Assembly (NCBI RefSeq): GCF_921293095.1
Contig: NC_060259.1
Span: forward strand, 8,742,001 to 8,806,000
Direction: 5' to 3'
Length of the DNA: 64,000 nucleotides
From: Ischnura elegans
Lineage: Eukaryota; Arthropoda; Insecta; Odonata; Coenagrionidae
The notes beneath the pieces are model-generated. The model saw nothing but the letters and a program-made list of their open reading frames with translations. It was not told where the DNA came from and made no database searches. The first letter of the stretch is position 1, and each line of letters begins with the position of its first letter. The position numbers were made by a program, and so were the translations under genes. Shown in pieces: positions 46,368 through 56,615 of the stretch.

Positions 46368-47012
46368 GTGTAGTTTCCTTATCAATGAAAACGAAAGGCA
46401 TTGACTGTGATTCGTTACCCACCATTAGTGCATTCATAAATGCAAATTATTTGGTTTTAGAAATACCAGTTTAGACGAATGGCATTGGTCAATTTTATCC
46501 TCATTTGAAAAGGACAGATTGGCGCCCACGCGATGCCATTCCACTAGACGTCACAGGGACCTAGTTTCTATACGAGTAGATAGGAGTTTTACATCGTCTG
46601 AGGTTACCAATGCATGCATGAGGCACAGACTTCAGGGAAACATCTCCTAATAATCACGCATTAAAATACCTAAGGTCGGAAAGTTTCCTTCGTTTGATAG
46701 GGGAATAATAACCCTCATTTAAGCCGAGCGCTACCAGCTAGCAGGATACTCTGCTACCTGCTAGCATCCTGCGTCGTATCAGCGCTCATAGCCTCGCCTC
46801 AATGTCACCTCACAGGGCGGTAGAATGACGTCACACGGGCTTTTCCCAGCATTCATCCTTAGCCGTCGTGTTTTCGCGCGCTTGAAAGTTTTTACTTTTC
46901 ATTTAATCATGAAAAATAGATATCATCATTTAAATATCTAAAAGTGTGAAATTCGTACTACAGGAGTAATAATGTTTCGATTTAGGCAATAAAAAAGAAT
47001 AGGAAACCACCC
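46368..47012. mobile_element. TA-flanked MITE, 645 bp (copy 1)
   Basis: Near-identical to 47784-48433. Ends TA|GTGTAGTTTCCTTATC and ATAGGAAACCACCC|TA are short inverted repeats with TA on both sides, suggesting Tc1/mariner. The interior is noncoding and contains its own palindromic word AGCTAGCAGGATACTCTGCT..AGCAGGTAGCAGA-type stems. Confidence 0.72.
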
Positions 47013-47039
47013 TATTTGCGGAGGCAGTTTGGCTATCTA

Positions 47040-47202
47040 GGGGGTGTCTCCTTGGTATGATAAGTGGAGGTTTTACGATATAAAGGTTCACTACAAAGAG
47101 GTTTGCCTATAAATTAACATGTAAATCTGACGGGACCGTAGGGGTGGTATGATGTATGGAGGTTTATGATGTAAAGAGGTTCACTGCAAAGAGGTTTTAC
47201 TG
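47040..47202. mobile_element. pogo/Tigger-like right end fragment
   Basis: Ends GAGGTTTTACTG|TA and contains TTCACTACAAAGAGGTT and GATGTAAAGAGGTTCAC. It is the same family as 48691-49476 in inverse orientation. No partner left end was found before 47040. Confidence 0.6.
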
Positions 47203-47223
47203 TATTATTATTATTTTTATTAT

Positions 47224-47780
47224 TAGGAATGTGCACGTACATAGTACATTTTGATATCGAGTCGAGTTTAAAACTACTCATGAATACTGAGTCAAATCTA
47301 GTACGGCAAATTCTGGACAGGGCAATACAGCAACAACAAAAAATATTTAATACATCCTAATTTTCCCCATCCCCTCGTGAATATTTTATGTATTCTGAAA
47401 GCTTATCCTGGATCATGTGAAAAGAATAATGAGGAAAGTGATGATGATAACTGTGTCTCCATTAGGAGATGAATGGAAATAAATGTATCTTAAACAGTTA
47501 AAGCACAATTTAAATGAATTTACCTCCAAGTAATACGTCGAAAATTAAATTAATACGTGTATCCAAAAGGCTTGGAAAGCCCTGAGTAAAGGCATTTGCA
47601 CAATAGTAATGAAGATTATATATACGTTAGTTAATCACAGGCTTTCTGGCCTCAACAGCTCTGTAACAGAAATTACTCAACTCAATATACTCTCGTAATG
47701 CTACTGAAAACACTCGAGACGAGTACCAACTATGTACCTACTCGAATCGACTCAAATGTTTTAGTACTAGCAGATCCCTA
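47224..47780. mobile_element. Possible nonautonomous hAT element
   Basis: The left end TAGGAATGTGCACGTACATAG and the right end GCAGATCCCTA are loosely inverted. Subterminal ACTCGA/TCGAGT words occur on both sides, as in hAT elements. No 8-bp duplication could be shown; a MITE copy sits against the right end. Confidence 0.4.
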
Positions 47781-47783
47781 ATA

Positions 47784-48433
47784 GGGTAGTTTCCTTATCA
47801 AAGAAAACGAAAGGCATTGACTGTGATTCGTTACCCACCATTAGTGCATTCATAAATGCAAATTATTTGGTTTTAGAAATTCCAGTTTAGACGAATGGCA
47901 TTGGTCAATTTTATCCTCATTTGAAAAAGGACAGATTGGCACCCACGCGATGCCATTCCACTAGCCGTCACAGGGACCTAGCTTCTATACGAGTAGATAG
48001 GAGTTTTACATCGTCTGAGGTTACCAATGCATGCATGAGGCACAGAGCTCAGGGAAACATCTCCTAATAATCACACATTAAAAATACCTAAGGTCGGAAA
48101 GTTTCCTTCGTTTGATAGGGGAATAATAACCCTCATTTAAGCCGAGCGCTACCAGCTAGCAGCGTACTCTGCTACCTGCTAGCATCCTGCGTCGTATCAG
48201 CGCTCATAGCCTCGCCTCAAGGTCACCTCACAGGGCGGCAGAATGACGTCACACGGGCTTTTCCCAGCATTCATACTTAGCCATTGCGTTTTCATGCGCT
48301 TGAATATTTTCACTTTTCATTTAATCGCGAAAAGTAGATAATCGTCATTTAAAATTCTAAAAGCGTGAAATATCTACTCCAGGAGTAATAATCTTTCGAT
48401 TTAGGCAATACAAAAAATTATAGGAAACCACCC
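47784..48433. mobile_element. TA-flanked MITE, 650 bp (copy 2)
   Basis: Ends TA|GGGTAGTTTCCTTATC and ATAGGAAACCACCC|TA. Aligned to copy 1 (46368-47012), differences are few through most of the length and more frequent near the right end. Confidence 0.75.
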
Positions 48434-48690
48434 TATTACTGTATATGTTCAGCTGTGTATCCTAGGGGGTATGCATTTTAAAATGTTTTCGTTACCTTGG
48501 TGGTTGCATCAGCCCCTTCTCTTGAGATGGGATACAAAAGTAAAGAGGATGGAGGTTGTGAATATATGTACAGGAGGGGGAACCACTGGTTACGTGCGTG
48601 GAGCAAAGTGTGCCTGGAATGGGGGTGCTATAAGTAGGATTAGCCACGCCCACTTTGACCAAAGCATTTCCAATCCCATAAGCGTCAATA

Positions 48691-49476
48691 CAGTAAAACC
48701 TCTATGTAGTGAACCTCTTTACATCATAAACCTCCATACATCATAGCACCCCTACAGTCCTGTCTAATTTACATCTAAATTTATAGGCAAACCTCTTTGT
48801 AGTGAACCTCTTTATATCGTAAAACCTCCACTTATCATACCAAGGAGATACGCCCGAGACGGCCTTAATTCCTCCGCAAATCATACCGAGACATTATAGA
48901 CCATTAATGCAGCCGCGATTACGTACATGGAACGACATTTTCAGCGATAAATGTTTAACCCTTATTTTTTTTCTTATACACCTTTAATGTGTGGTAATTT
49001 TCATATTATTCATTAGTTGTGGCTGTTTGGTTCCAAATGAGAGCATACCTAACTGTAAATAAGAAAAAAGGTATCCAATTATCGTAATCATTTTAAGTGA
49101 CTGTTGAATTAAGAGAGATCACGTTGTTTTCTCTCGAATGATGGCAAAAATCAAGCGATAGCACTCGCTTTTTGTAATTATTAAATAATAAATATATGTT
49201 CACTGATGCATGTATGAGTGTTTCATCATCACTGGTCAACAATCCTAGGATTGGTTTGACGCAGCTCTCCACTCTTGAGTGGAGAGCTGCGTCAAACTTC
49301 CACCTAGAGTGCTTAAACACATAAATATAATGGTTTAAAAGACAGTTAGTGCCTTTCATTTCCAAATGATATGAAAAAAATGGTGCCTATCACTAAAACC
49401 TCTCTATAGTGAACCTCCATACATCAAATTGCCCGAATTTTGGTCCCCTCCGTTACGATGTAAAGAGGTTTTACTG
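48691..49476. mobile_element. pogo/Tigger-like element, 786 bp
   Basis: Left end TA|CAGTAAAACCTCTATGTAG and right end GATGTAAAGAGGTTTTACTG|TA. TTTACATCAT and GTAGTGAACCTC motifs repeat near the left end. It is noncoding and carries an RTE tail insertion at about 49224-49297. Confidence 0.78.
49254..49297. repeat. Palindromic RTE 3' tail
   Basis: Perfect 21-bp arms (GTTTGACGCAGCTCTCCACTC and its complement) are separated by only TT. Together with 49224-49253 (CATCATCACTGGTCAACAAT) the left arm is the complement of the last ~50 bp of the RTE LINE. The right arm repeats part of it head to head. Confidence 0.8.
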
Positions 49477-50171
49477 TACTTACTATATGGTGTAATTTTT
49501 GGTCATAACTCATCAATACATTAAAATAAACTATTAAACGCACAATGTAAACCTTTTTCCTTACTTCATTGGTAGGCTTCGCGATGTTATAACTCAAACA
49601 TCTTTTCCAAGGGAAACATTAGTATCAATCAACATGGTTATTGAATGCAATTAACAAACATATTTTCATTAAGGAACATCAACAATCGGCAAGATATTTT
49701 GAACATTACACATATAAATTTAATAATAAAAAAATAAACGCCAAGCTATCGAACATAATACAAAATAAAGCAGAAATAACAAAAAAACACATATTCTTTT
49801 AATTCTCACATTTTGTATTCGCCGTTTAAGTAACATAGGCATGCAAAGGAAAACAGAAACAAAAGAGGGCTGAGCGACCGCTACTCGTTTCGTTTACTTT
49901 TTGACGGCAACGATGTGGTGTCGCATGGAAACATCCTGTTTCTCTCTTTAGAGCTATATTTTTGTTGGAAAAATTTAGTTAAACCTGATAAAATAATGAT
50001 GGCAGATGCAGAAAATGTTACGTGTGTCAAAACTTTATCCAGGCTAAAAATAGCAGTGAGCACTGAAATTAAACTTGTATCCTTCATGTTTAAGACACAG
50101 GTAAATTTTTTGAGACCAAATTCAGGAAAAAATTGCATCTTATAAGCCGTCCAATACGGTAATAAATAATG

Positions 50172-50635
50172 CAGTAGATTCCGGTTAATTGGGACATGTA
50201 GGGACTTTTGCACTTTTCCCCAATTAAGCGACTGCCCCAATTAGGCGAATTATCCTGTAAATTGGCTTAAAAAAAACTTTTTAACTGTAGAAAGAAGACT
50301 AAATAATGTTTACAATGCAACATAAGTTTAATATACTATTAATTTGTTAAAAAAATCAGCGATTTTTGTTAATTTATTATCATTTTTAAGAATTATAACA
50401 TTTTTGTTAAAAATATTTTCCACAGCTCCGGGCGACGCTGAATGAATGTATTTTAATAAGTCCTATTAAAGAAAAGTCCTATCCTCTTGCGGATAGCATA
50501 ACAACAAGAGCTTTCAAAATAGGGCAAGAAAAGGACTGGTTTCTGTTCTTCTCACTTGGGTTCTGTTCTCCAAGATCCGCCCCAATTAAGCGGCTGCCCC
50601 AAGTAACCGGTGGACCCATTAAACGGAATCAACTG
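50172..50635. mobile_element. pogo/Tigger-like MITE, 464 bp
   Basis: CAGTAGATTCCGGTTAATTG on the left and CATTAAACGGAATCAACTG on the right are inverted. CCCCAATTAAGCG.CTGCCCC occurs near both ends. TA follows the right end but not clearly the left. Confidence 0.7.
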
Positions 50636-50896
50636 TATTTTAAAATGGTTAGATTAAGCAGTAAATTTTATGCTCCATTCCCGTGTAACTATCCTCTAAA
50701 GATGAAAACTTAATGACAGAACTTAATGACACTGGGCTGTAGCTGCTACCTTGACACCATTTTCAAATGGGTGCTGTGCCGATAAATGTCTTGCTAAGGA
50801 GAAACTGTTTATGCAACTGCAAGGGGTAAGGGCCAGCCAATCAGAGATGCCAAGTGAAACGAAGCGAAAATGTTTTGTTACCCCTTAGCGAAAAAA

Positions 50897-51074
50897 CTGT
50901 TGGATTTTAACAGTTACTGTTGGATTTTCTACAGTTACTGTTGGATTTCAACAATTACTGTTGGACTTCAGCAGTTACCGTTGGATTTTGGCAGTTACCG
51001 TTGGATTTTAACAGTTAGTGTTGGATTTTAACAGTTACTGTTTGATTTCAACTATTACTGTTGAATTTTATTAA
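50897..51074. repeat. 20-21-bp minisatellite, about nine copies
   Basis: The unit is approximately CTGTTGGATTTTAACAGTTA and is repeated head to tail with base changes between copies (ACAATTACTG, GCAGTTACCG, ACAGTTAGTG). It ends at the inverted repeat starting 51073. Confidence 0.85.
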
Positions 51075-51390
51075 TATTCACAAATTTACGACCATGGTTT
51101 CAACGTTAGACGTCATCATCAGGTGAACTCTAAAGAGGTCCATATCGCATCCTTTTACACGAGGCTTGGAGGGGTAGGGAGGAAGGTAACTAACTGATTG
51201 GTCAACAGGGAAGAGGGAGGGGGAAATAACTTGGTCATACGATAGAAAAAAGTTAGGGGGAGGAGGCTCCCTAAGGGAGGGTACAAAAACAAAATCACTT
51301 TGATGACTGTTATCTAACAAATGTCACATCATTCACCTGATGATGACGTCTAACGTTGAAACCATGGTCGGAAATTTGTGAACAAATATT
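51073..51390. repeat. Inverted repeat with ~55-bp arms and hammerhead-like core
   Basis: Arms at 51073-51127 and 51332-51390 are nearly perfect complements (CGACCATGGTTTCAACGTTA, GACGTCATCATCAGGTGAA). On each outward strand the arm reads CCTGATGATGACGTC then AACGTTGAAACCATGG, resembling a hammerhead core with a short stem II. The 204-bp interior is noncoding. Confidence 0.7.
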
Positions 51391-51406
51391 AATGTGAGAG
51401 CACAAA

Positions 51407-52928
51407 GTTCTTCTTTTTAATTTTAATAATGAATCGCTTTCACCAAGTTGGGCCTTAAACAATCAATTTAGTAAATTCGTTATTTTGACCTTCGGAGGTC
51501 AAGAAATCAACAATGCGGTTCCATTAACTGACACGGTTACGGTTTTCGGTCATGAGGAAACTGGAAATAATACTTTTATTTACGAAAATTAAGACCGTTG
51601 ACGCAGTAGGGTCACAGTCAAGAAGAATAGGAAATAGGTTACCAACAGAGGTGTCGATTCAAGGGATTTAAAGGTTGCCCACGTCAGTTTTGCACTTCAT
51701 TTATCAGTATTGTTGATTTTTTTACCTTTTTTGAATATTAATGTGAAAGCACAAAGTTCTATTTAATTTTTAACACTTTCGAGACGGCGGAGTTTTCGTC
51801 TTAGCATGACTACTGTACTGACCCCCAAGAGACTCTTCTTTCTCGTGGTACGGAGCATTTTTGGAGGGCATTCGTTAAGAAGGGTCTCGCTGAACCTTTT
51901 TCGACACCTCCACGAAGGGACTTCGCATTATCTCTGACTCCGAGAGTAGTTGTGCTCCCTCCTTTCCCGGTTTATGACCATACCTGCTGCATTGGTTCGC
52001 TGTCAACTTATGAATTGCTTATATGTATTTAGCACATGGATAATTGTTGCTTGCACGTAAATTACAGACTTTGAATTGAATTCCTCATTTTTATCTGAGC
52101 GTTGTCAAATTTTAAACGAATTTCTAAGGTCATTATAAACGCATTTAATGCAGCATCAATTTCCATGTCGATTTTTATACAAAACTCCGGATATAAGTTA
52201 ATATTTATCGTAGAATTTCGTTTAAAAATTGTAAAAGCTGCTCAAAAGACAAATAATTCAATTCTTAGTTTATTTTTTATGAGAAATGAACAAATATTTA
52301 TTTCGAAAACTGACTGGATAAACAATTGTATGACCGCTGTCTCTTATCGCTAAGAGAGGTTTTAAAAGAGGAGAGGTCCGGGTACCAGCTCCCGGATTCC
52401 GAGGGTAAATCCTAAACCCCGAAGCGTTGGGTCCCGAGACAAAGACGACATAAGCCCGCAACCGTCCTAAAAGGGGGAGAGCTAGAAAACGTACATATAC
52501 GGCTTTCGATTTCCTGGCTAGGAAAATCTCACACGTTAATATATGGCCATCATCTCCCGGGTCAGGAAACGTCCACACGTATATATACGTGTATGGTAGG
52601 GAAAAGGTTAAGAATTTACTAAAATTAGTGGTCAAAAATGACCGAAAATGACTTGGGCACCCTTTAAAACCCATGGATCGACACCTTTGTTGGTAACCCA
52701 TTTCCTATTCTTCTTGACTGTGATCTTACTGGGTCAACGGTCTTAATTTTCGTATATAAAAGTGTTATTTCCGGTTTCCTCGTGTCCGGAAACCGTAACC
52801 GTGTCAGTTAATGGAACCGCATTGTTGATTTCTTGACCTCCGAAGGTCAAAATAACGAATTTACTAAATTGATTGTTTAAGGCCCAACTTGGTGAAAGCG
52901 ATTCATTATTAAAATTAAAAAGAAGAAC
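51407..52928. mobile_element. Foldback-type element, ~1.5 kb with ~289-bp inverted arms
   Basis: 51407-51695 and 52640-52928 are inverted copies (GTTCTTCTTTTTAATTTTAA, CACCAAGTTGGGCCTTAAAC, GGTTACCAACA.AGGTGTCGAT) with scattered differences. The right arm ends 17 bp before the zinc-finger stop codon, so it lies in or forms that gene's 3' UTR. The short motif AATATTAATGTGA.AGCACAA recurs before 51407 and at 51735. No coding domain or target duplication was seen. Confidence 0.72.
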
Positions 52929-52944
52929 TCTGACAGACTGCGTA

Positions 52945-53658
52945 CTATTCACTGTCGTCTGAAGTGTGCGCAGAGCGGTCCCCAACTCCCCCATCCCCTC
53001 CTCCGTGCTTCTTCTTCATGTGGTCCAGGTAGTAATCCTCTTTCACCGTCTTCAAGTTGCACTGCTTGCAGCTGAACGTCTCGCGATTGCCCAAGTGCAG
53101 CTTGCGGTGCGTGCTCAGGTTGCTCGCCGTATTGAAGGCCTTCCCGCAAACCTCACACGCAAAGGGCTTCAGATCCGTGTGCGTTATCTCGTGCGCCTTC
53201 AGGATCGCATTCAGGCGGAACGCCTTTGAACACAGGCGGCACTTGAACGGTCTCTCCTCCGCCCCGGATCTGTGGTCGTTGCGCACGTGGTTCGTGAGGC
53301 ACGCCTTCGTCTTGTACCGCTTGTTGCACTGAGCGCACGAAAACCCCTTGCCGCTCGAGTGCGTTTCCATGTGCTTTTGGAGGGAGCCCTTGGACGTGAA
53401 GGTCTTTGAGCAAGCGTCGCAGCTGAAGGGCCGTTCTCCGGCGTGGACCGCCCTCATGTGATGGCCCAGGTTGGACGAGACCGAGAAGCGCTTCCCGCAC
53501 ACCCGGCATTCGTACGGTTTGACTCCGGTGTGGGATCGGGTGTGGAGTCGGAGGTCACTCTTCGTCCTGAACGCCTTGGGACACGAGGCACACTGGAACG
53601 CCCTCTCCCCCGTGTGGATCAGCACGTGGCAATCCCTCAGCCTCTCCAGCGTAAACTC
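52945..53658 (-). CDS. C2H2 zinc-finger protein, last coding exon
   Basis: Encodes the C-terminal ~237 residues of a nuclear DNA-binding zinc-finger protein. The acceptor TTTTTTTCGACAG|GAGTTT gives phase 0. The exon opens inside a finger (LERLRDCHVLIHTGE) whose cysteines must be in an upstream exon beyond 53658. Seven complete fingers follow: FQCASC, YECRVC, FSCDAC, FSCAQC, FKCRLC, FACEVC and FSCKQC, each with two spaced His. The first links are HTGERAF, HTGVKPY and HAGERPF, then less regular. The tail is acidic and Gly/Asp-rich (GGGDGGVGDRSAHTSDDSE). The exon is much more GC-rich than its surroundings, which supports selection on a real host exon. The upstream exons were not recognised, so no orthologue is named. 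Confidence 0.88.
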   Translation of the reverse strand, partial: EFTLERLRDCHVLIHTGERAFQCASCPKAFRTKSDLRLHTRSHTGVKPYECRVCGKRFSVSSNLGHHMRAVHAGERPFSCDACSKTFTSKGSLQKHMETHSSGKGFSCAQCNKRYKTKACLTNHVRNDHRSGAEERPFKCRLCSKAFRLNAILKAHEITHTDLKPFACEVCGKAFNTASNLSTHRKLHLGNRETFSCKQCNLKTVKEDYYLDHMKKKHGGGDGGVGDRSAHTSDDSE

Positions 53659-53765
53659 CTGTCGAAAAAAATATCCACAAGAATACTTGATTACACGACT
53701 AACGGTAAATTGGGGCGACACCAAAATGGTGAGACTGTTACGCAGTGCTGCATACTAAAGCTGTA

Positions 53766-53870
53766 CAGTAGACTCTCGTTAATATTACAACGTCACTATG
53801 TATTCCTCGTTATTACGAAATTCTCGTTATTGTGAAGTCGTTTTTTAATGACGGTGATTTAATGACGATT
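53766..53870. mobile_element. pogo/Tigger-like left end
   Basis: TA|CAGTAGACTCTCGTTAATAT followed by CTCGTTATTACGAAATTCTCG and further GTTATT motifs. No inverted partner end was found in the window. It lies in the intron upstream of the zinc-finger exon. Confidence 0.5.
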
Positions 53871-54075
53871 AATGTTTTTAATTTAGAAGTTACTCTTCTA
53901 TTTTTGTTGTATAAATTAAGGTTAGACATTATTTTTGGAAAGTGTTTTAGTTGCGTGAAAGTTTAACTGTTTCATGTAGTCTTACTCCAAGCTGTTTTTC
54001 TTTAATTGCAATGTCCATGTTTTCCCTGTGTAAAAATTCAAGCATAAACTGATGCTGTCAGCCATATATCTGTTT
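53870..54075 (+). repeat. Repeat E, unit 1
   Basis: About 205 bp recurring at 54446-54612 and 54888-55092. Shared words are GAAGTTACTCTTCT, TTAAGGT.AGACATTATTT, GGAAAG.GTTTTAGTTGC and CTCCAAGCTGTTTTTCTTT. Confidence 0.75.
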
Positions 54076-54389
54076 GTTTCTTTCATATAATAAATATCTT
54101 CCCCGCTCATGTCCTGCCGATGATGAACCGGCGATGATCTGTGCTGGAGGGGCCTCGAAGTGCACCGCCGTCAGCAGGCTCATCGTTACCTGGGTTCCTT
54201 CTGCCATACTTGAAATTATTTTGCATTACCTTTGAACTAGTTCCCGTTGTGCTTGAGGCAGGCCCCATTATGTCTTCATTCATGTTTTTAAACTGCACTT
54301 CAATTTCTGTGGATAGATATGCAGTTAATGTAGGCTGCATTTTTCGGTTTTCAACGCGTTGTGGTGCGTTGGGGACAACAGTTTCTCCT

Positions 54390-54434
54390 GCATTCCAGCA
54401 GGCATCTTCAGGTCGAAGACGCCTGCTGGAATGC
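54390..54434. repeat. 20-bp hairpin, one mismatch, 5-nt loop
   Basis: GCATTCCAGCAGGCATCTTC pairs with GAAGACGCCTGCTGGAATGC across AGGTC. A larger complement of 54359-54412 lies at 54619-54668, where the plus strand reads CCTGAAGACGCC..GAGAAACTGTTG, a hammerhead-like arrangement. Confidence 0.7.
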
Positions 54435-54445
54435 TTGGAGGCTTT

Positions 54446-54612
54446 ACTTTTGAAGTTACTCTTCTTTTTGTTGTATGAATTAAGGTGAGACATTATTTTG
54501 GAAAGTGTTTTAGTTGCATAAAAGTTACACTGTTTCATGTAGTTTTACTCCAAGCTGTTTTTCTTTGATTGAATTGTCAACGTTTTCCCTAAATTAAAAT
54601 GCAAGCATAATG
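54446..54612 (+). repeat. Repeat E, unit 2
   Basis: Shorter and more diverged unit, with an internal loss after GAATTGTCAACGTTTTCCCT compared with units 1 and 3. Confidence 0.7.
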
Positions 54613-54887
54613 CCTTCAACCTGAAGACGCCTGCTGGAATGCAGGAGAAACTGTTGTCCCCAACGCAACAACGACGCGGTGAAACCCGGAAAAATGGAGC
54701 CTAAATTACCAGCGCACCGCGGAAGCCTTCGCACCAGATATGCAGTTGGCCGTATCTGTATTTTGGAGGATTTGTTCAATTGAAAATGTCATTTGTACCA
54801 CTGCTTTCGTTCATGTGTTATAAAATTAGTTAATGTATACTAAATTTCGTGATACCGCAGTTCATTCAGTTGCAGCAGTATGAAATG

Positions 54888-55092
54888 TTTTTAATTTTGA
54901 AGTTACTCTTCTATTTTTGTTGTATGAATTAAGGTTAGACATTATTTTTGGAAAGCGTTTTAGTTGCATAAAAGTTTAACTGCTTCATGTACTTTTACTC
55001 CAAGCTGTTTTTCTTTAATTGAATTGTCCATGTTTTCCCTGTGTAAAATTTCAAGCATAAACTGATGCTGTCAGCCATATGTCTGTTTAATC
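54888..55092 (+). repeat. Repeat E, unit 3
   Basis: Very similar to unit 1, both ending AAACTGATGCTGTCAGCCAT. Spacing between units is about 0.4-0.6 kb with unrelated filler, so it is a dispersed triplication and not a true tandem array. Confidence 0.75.
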
Positions 55093-55165
55093 CTTTTTTC
55101 CGAACCTTACCTCATGTGGGTGGCTATGCCTTATCATAAAAGTTGGGGGGATCTCACGTGAGGAG

Positions 55166-56615
55166 GGACACTCAATGGATATGTCCCTTTAGCGTAACTT
55201 TGGGTGAATCCATCCCTGGATGAGTGTGATTTCATGTGTATTGTGAATATGGGCACCAAAAGTTGAGGTAAGATTTTACACTTTACCAGCAAATACAATG
55301 GGAGAAATTAAGATCAGTATGTTTGATGATATGGTTATCTAGACAGTGGCGCCGACTCCACGAGGCCTTTAGGGGGCCCGTGCCCCCTCTAAAATTCGAT
55401 ATGGGTTTGAGGAAAAAATTGTGTCAGGCTTGTCGATTTTCCCCGGAGTGTCCATATATCGAGATTAGAGTTATCAGGGTTCTAATGTTGATCATATGAC
55501 TCTTCTAAAATGGTTTAAAAAAACTTAAAACTCACTACTTATAAAATTTCCCGGGGCAAGATCCCCAGTTTGGCCCCCCAATATTTTTTGGAAGTCGGCA
55601 TCCCTGTATCAAGGTCCCTATTCTGTGGTTCTGCTGTGCTAAGATGCAGTGGCATTAACTAGAAATATGCTTTGGAGGTGATTTTGGGGGCCAGTGGCAC
55701 AGCGAAGGGGGGTTTTGGGGGATAAAACCCCCCCCCAGAGCTCAGAGAAATTTTTAAGTTTAATCCATTTTACTTAATTAGATTGATATTACTAATAGAA
55801 TAGTGTAAGGATTAATAAAATATCCCTTTAAAAGCCGTAAAACTCACCATTTTGAACCATTTATATTATAATTCCACAATTTACTAATCTCGCACCTACC
55901 GCCTATTCTGGTGGGTATACCAAACCCCCACACACCCCGGTATTAGTTGCACCTAAACACCCCCCCCCCCAGCCTTAATTTCTAGCTGCGCCCCTGGTGG
56001 AGGCCACGGGTGGAACAAAGAATTAAGGCTGGGGGGGGGGGGGGGTTTAGGTGCAACTAATACCGGGGTGTGTGAGGTATGGAATACCCACGTAGGTAGG
56101 TGCGAGATTAATAAATTTTGGAAATTTTCTCAATTGAAACGCAATTGCGCAATGTTTTTATTTATCATTTGATAGCACTTATTGTCAACACACGAATCGC
56201 CCGTTGCTATGCATAGTTGTGGAAAAACGAATTCCCATATCTATCCGTTCAGCTAAATATCTTTCTTATACTATCGTTTCTTTCGGACCTATAAATATCA
56301 TACGGTTCTTTATATGTCGCTATGAAAGATATCCATTCTCAATTGTTCAGGCAATCCAAGCATTTAATTATATAGAAAGGAAATGCTCAAGCAGAATTAA
56401 TTACGACCAGCATTCATTTAAGTCTTTTATGGTTCGGGGGAAGAGCGAATTCCCACATTTATCCTCTATGACGAAATCTGTCAAAAATCTTGTTACTGTA
56501 AGATCCGCGGTGATTAAATTGATGAGGGTTTTTATGGTTAACGAATCGACCGATTGACAAATAATCATTCTCCCTTGGGGACATGCAATCCCCTTTTTAA
56601 AACTATTTGGCAGTG
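55166..56615 (-). repeat. Right 1450-bp arm of the 24 kb inverted pair
   Basis: Reverse complement of 32483-33932 at the same length. It starts GGACACTCAATGG and ends CTATTTGGCAGTG. Flanking sequences of the two arms are unrelated on both sides. Confidence 0.85.

Noticed and set aside
54107-54538. 143-codon minus-strand frame near the zinc-finger exon
   Set aside because: Considered as an upstream exon, but it has no zinc-finger cysteines, spans a hairpin and overlaps repeat E.
32483-56615. Maverick/Polinton-like giant element
   Set aside because: Long inverted arms and size fit loosely, but the interior shows no polymerase B, retroviral-like integrase, ATPase or capsid genes. The contents are ordinary nested transposons and a host exon.
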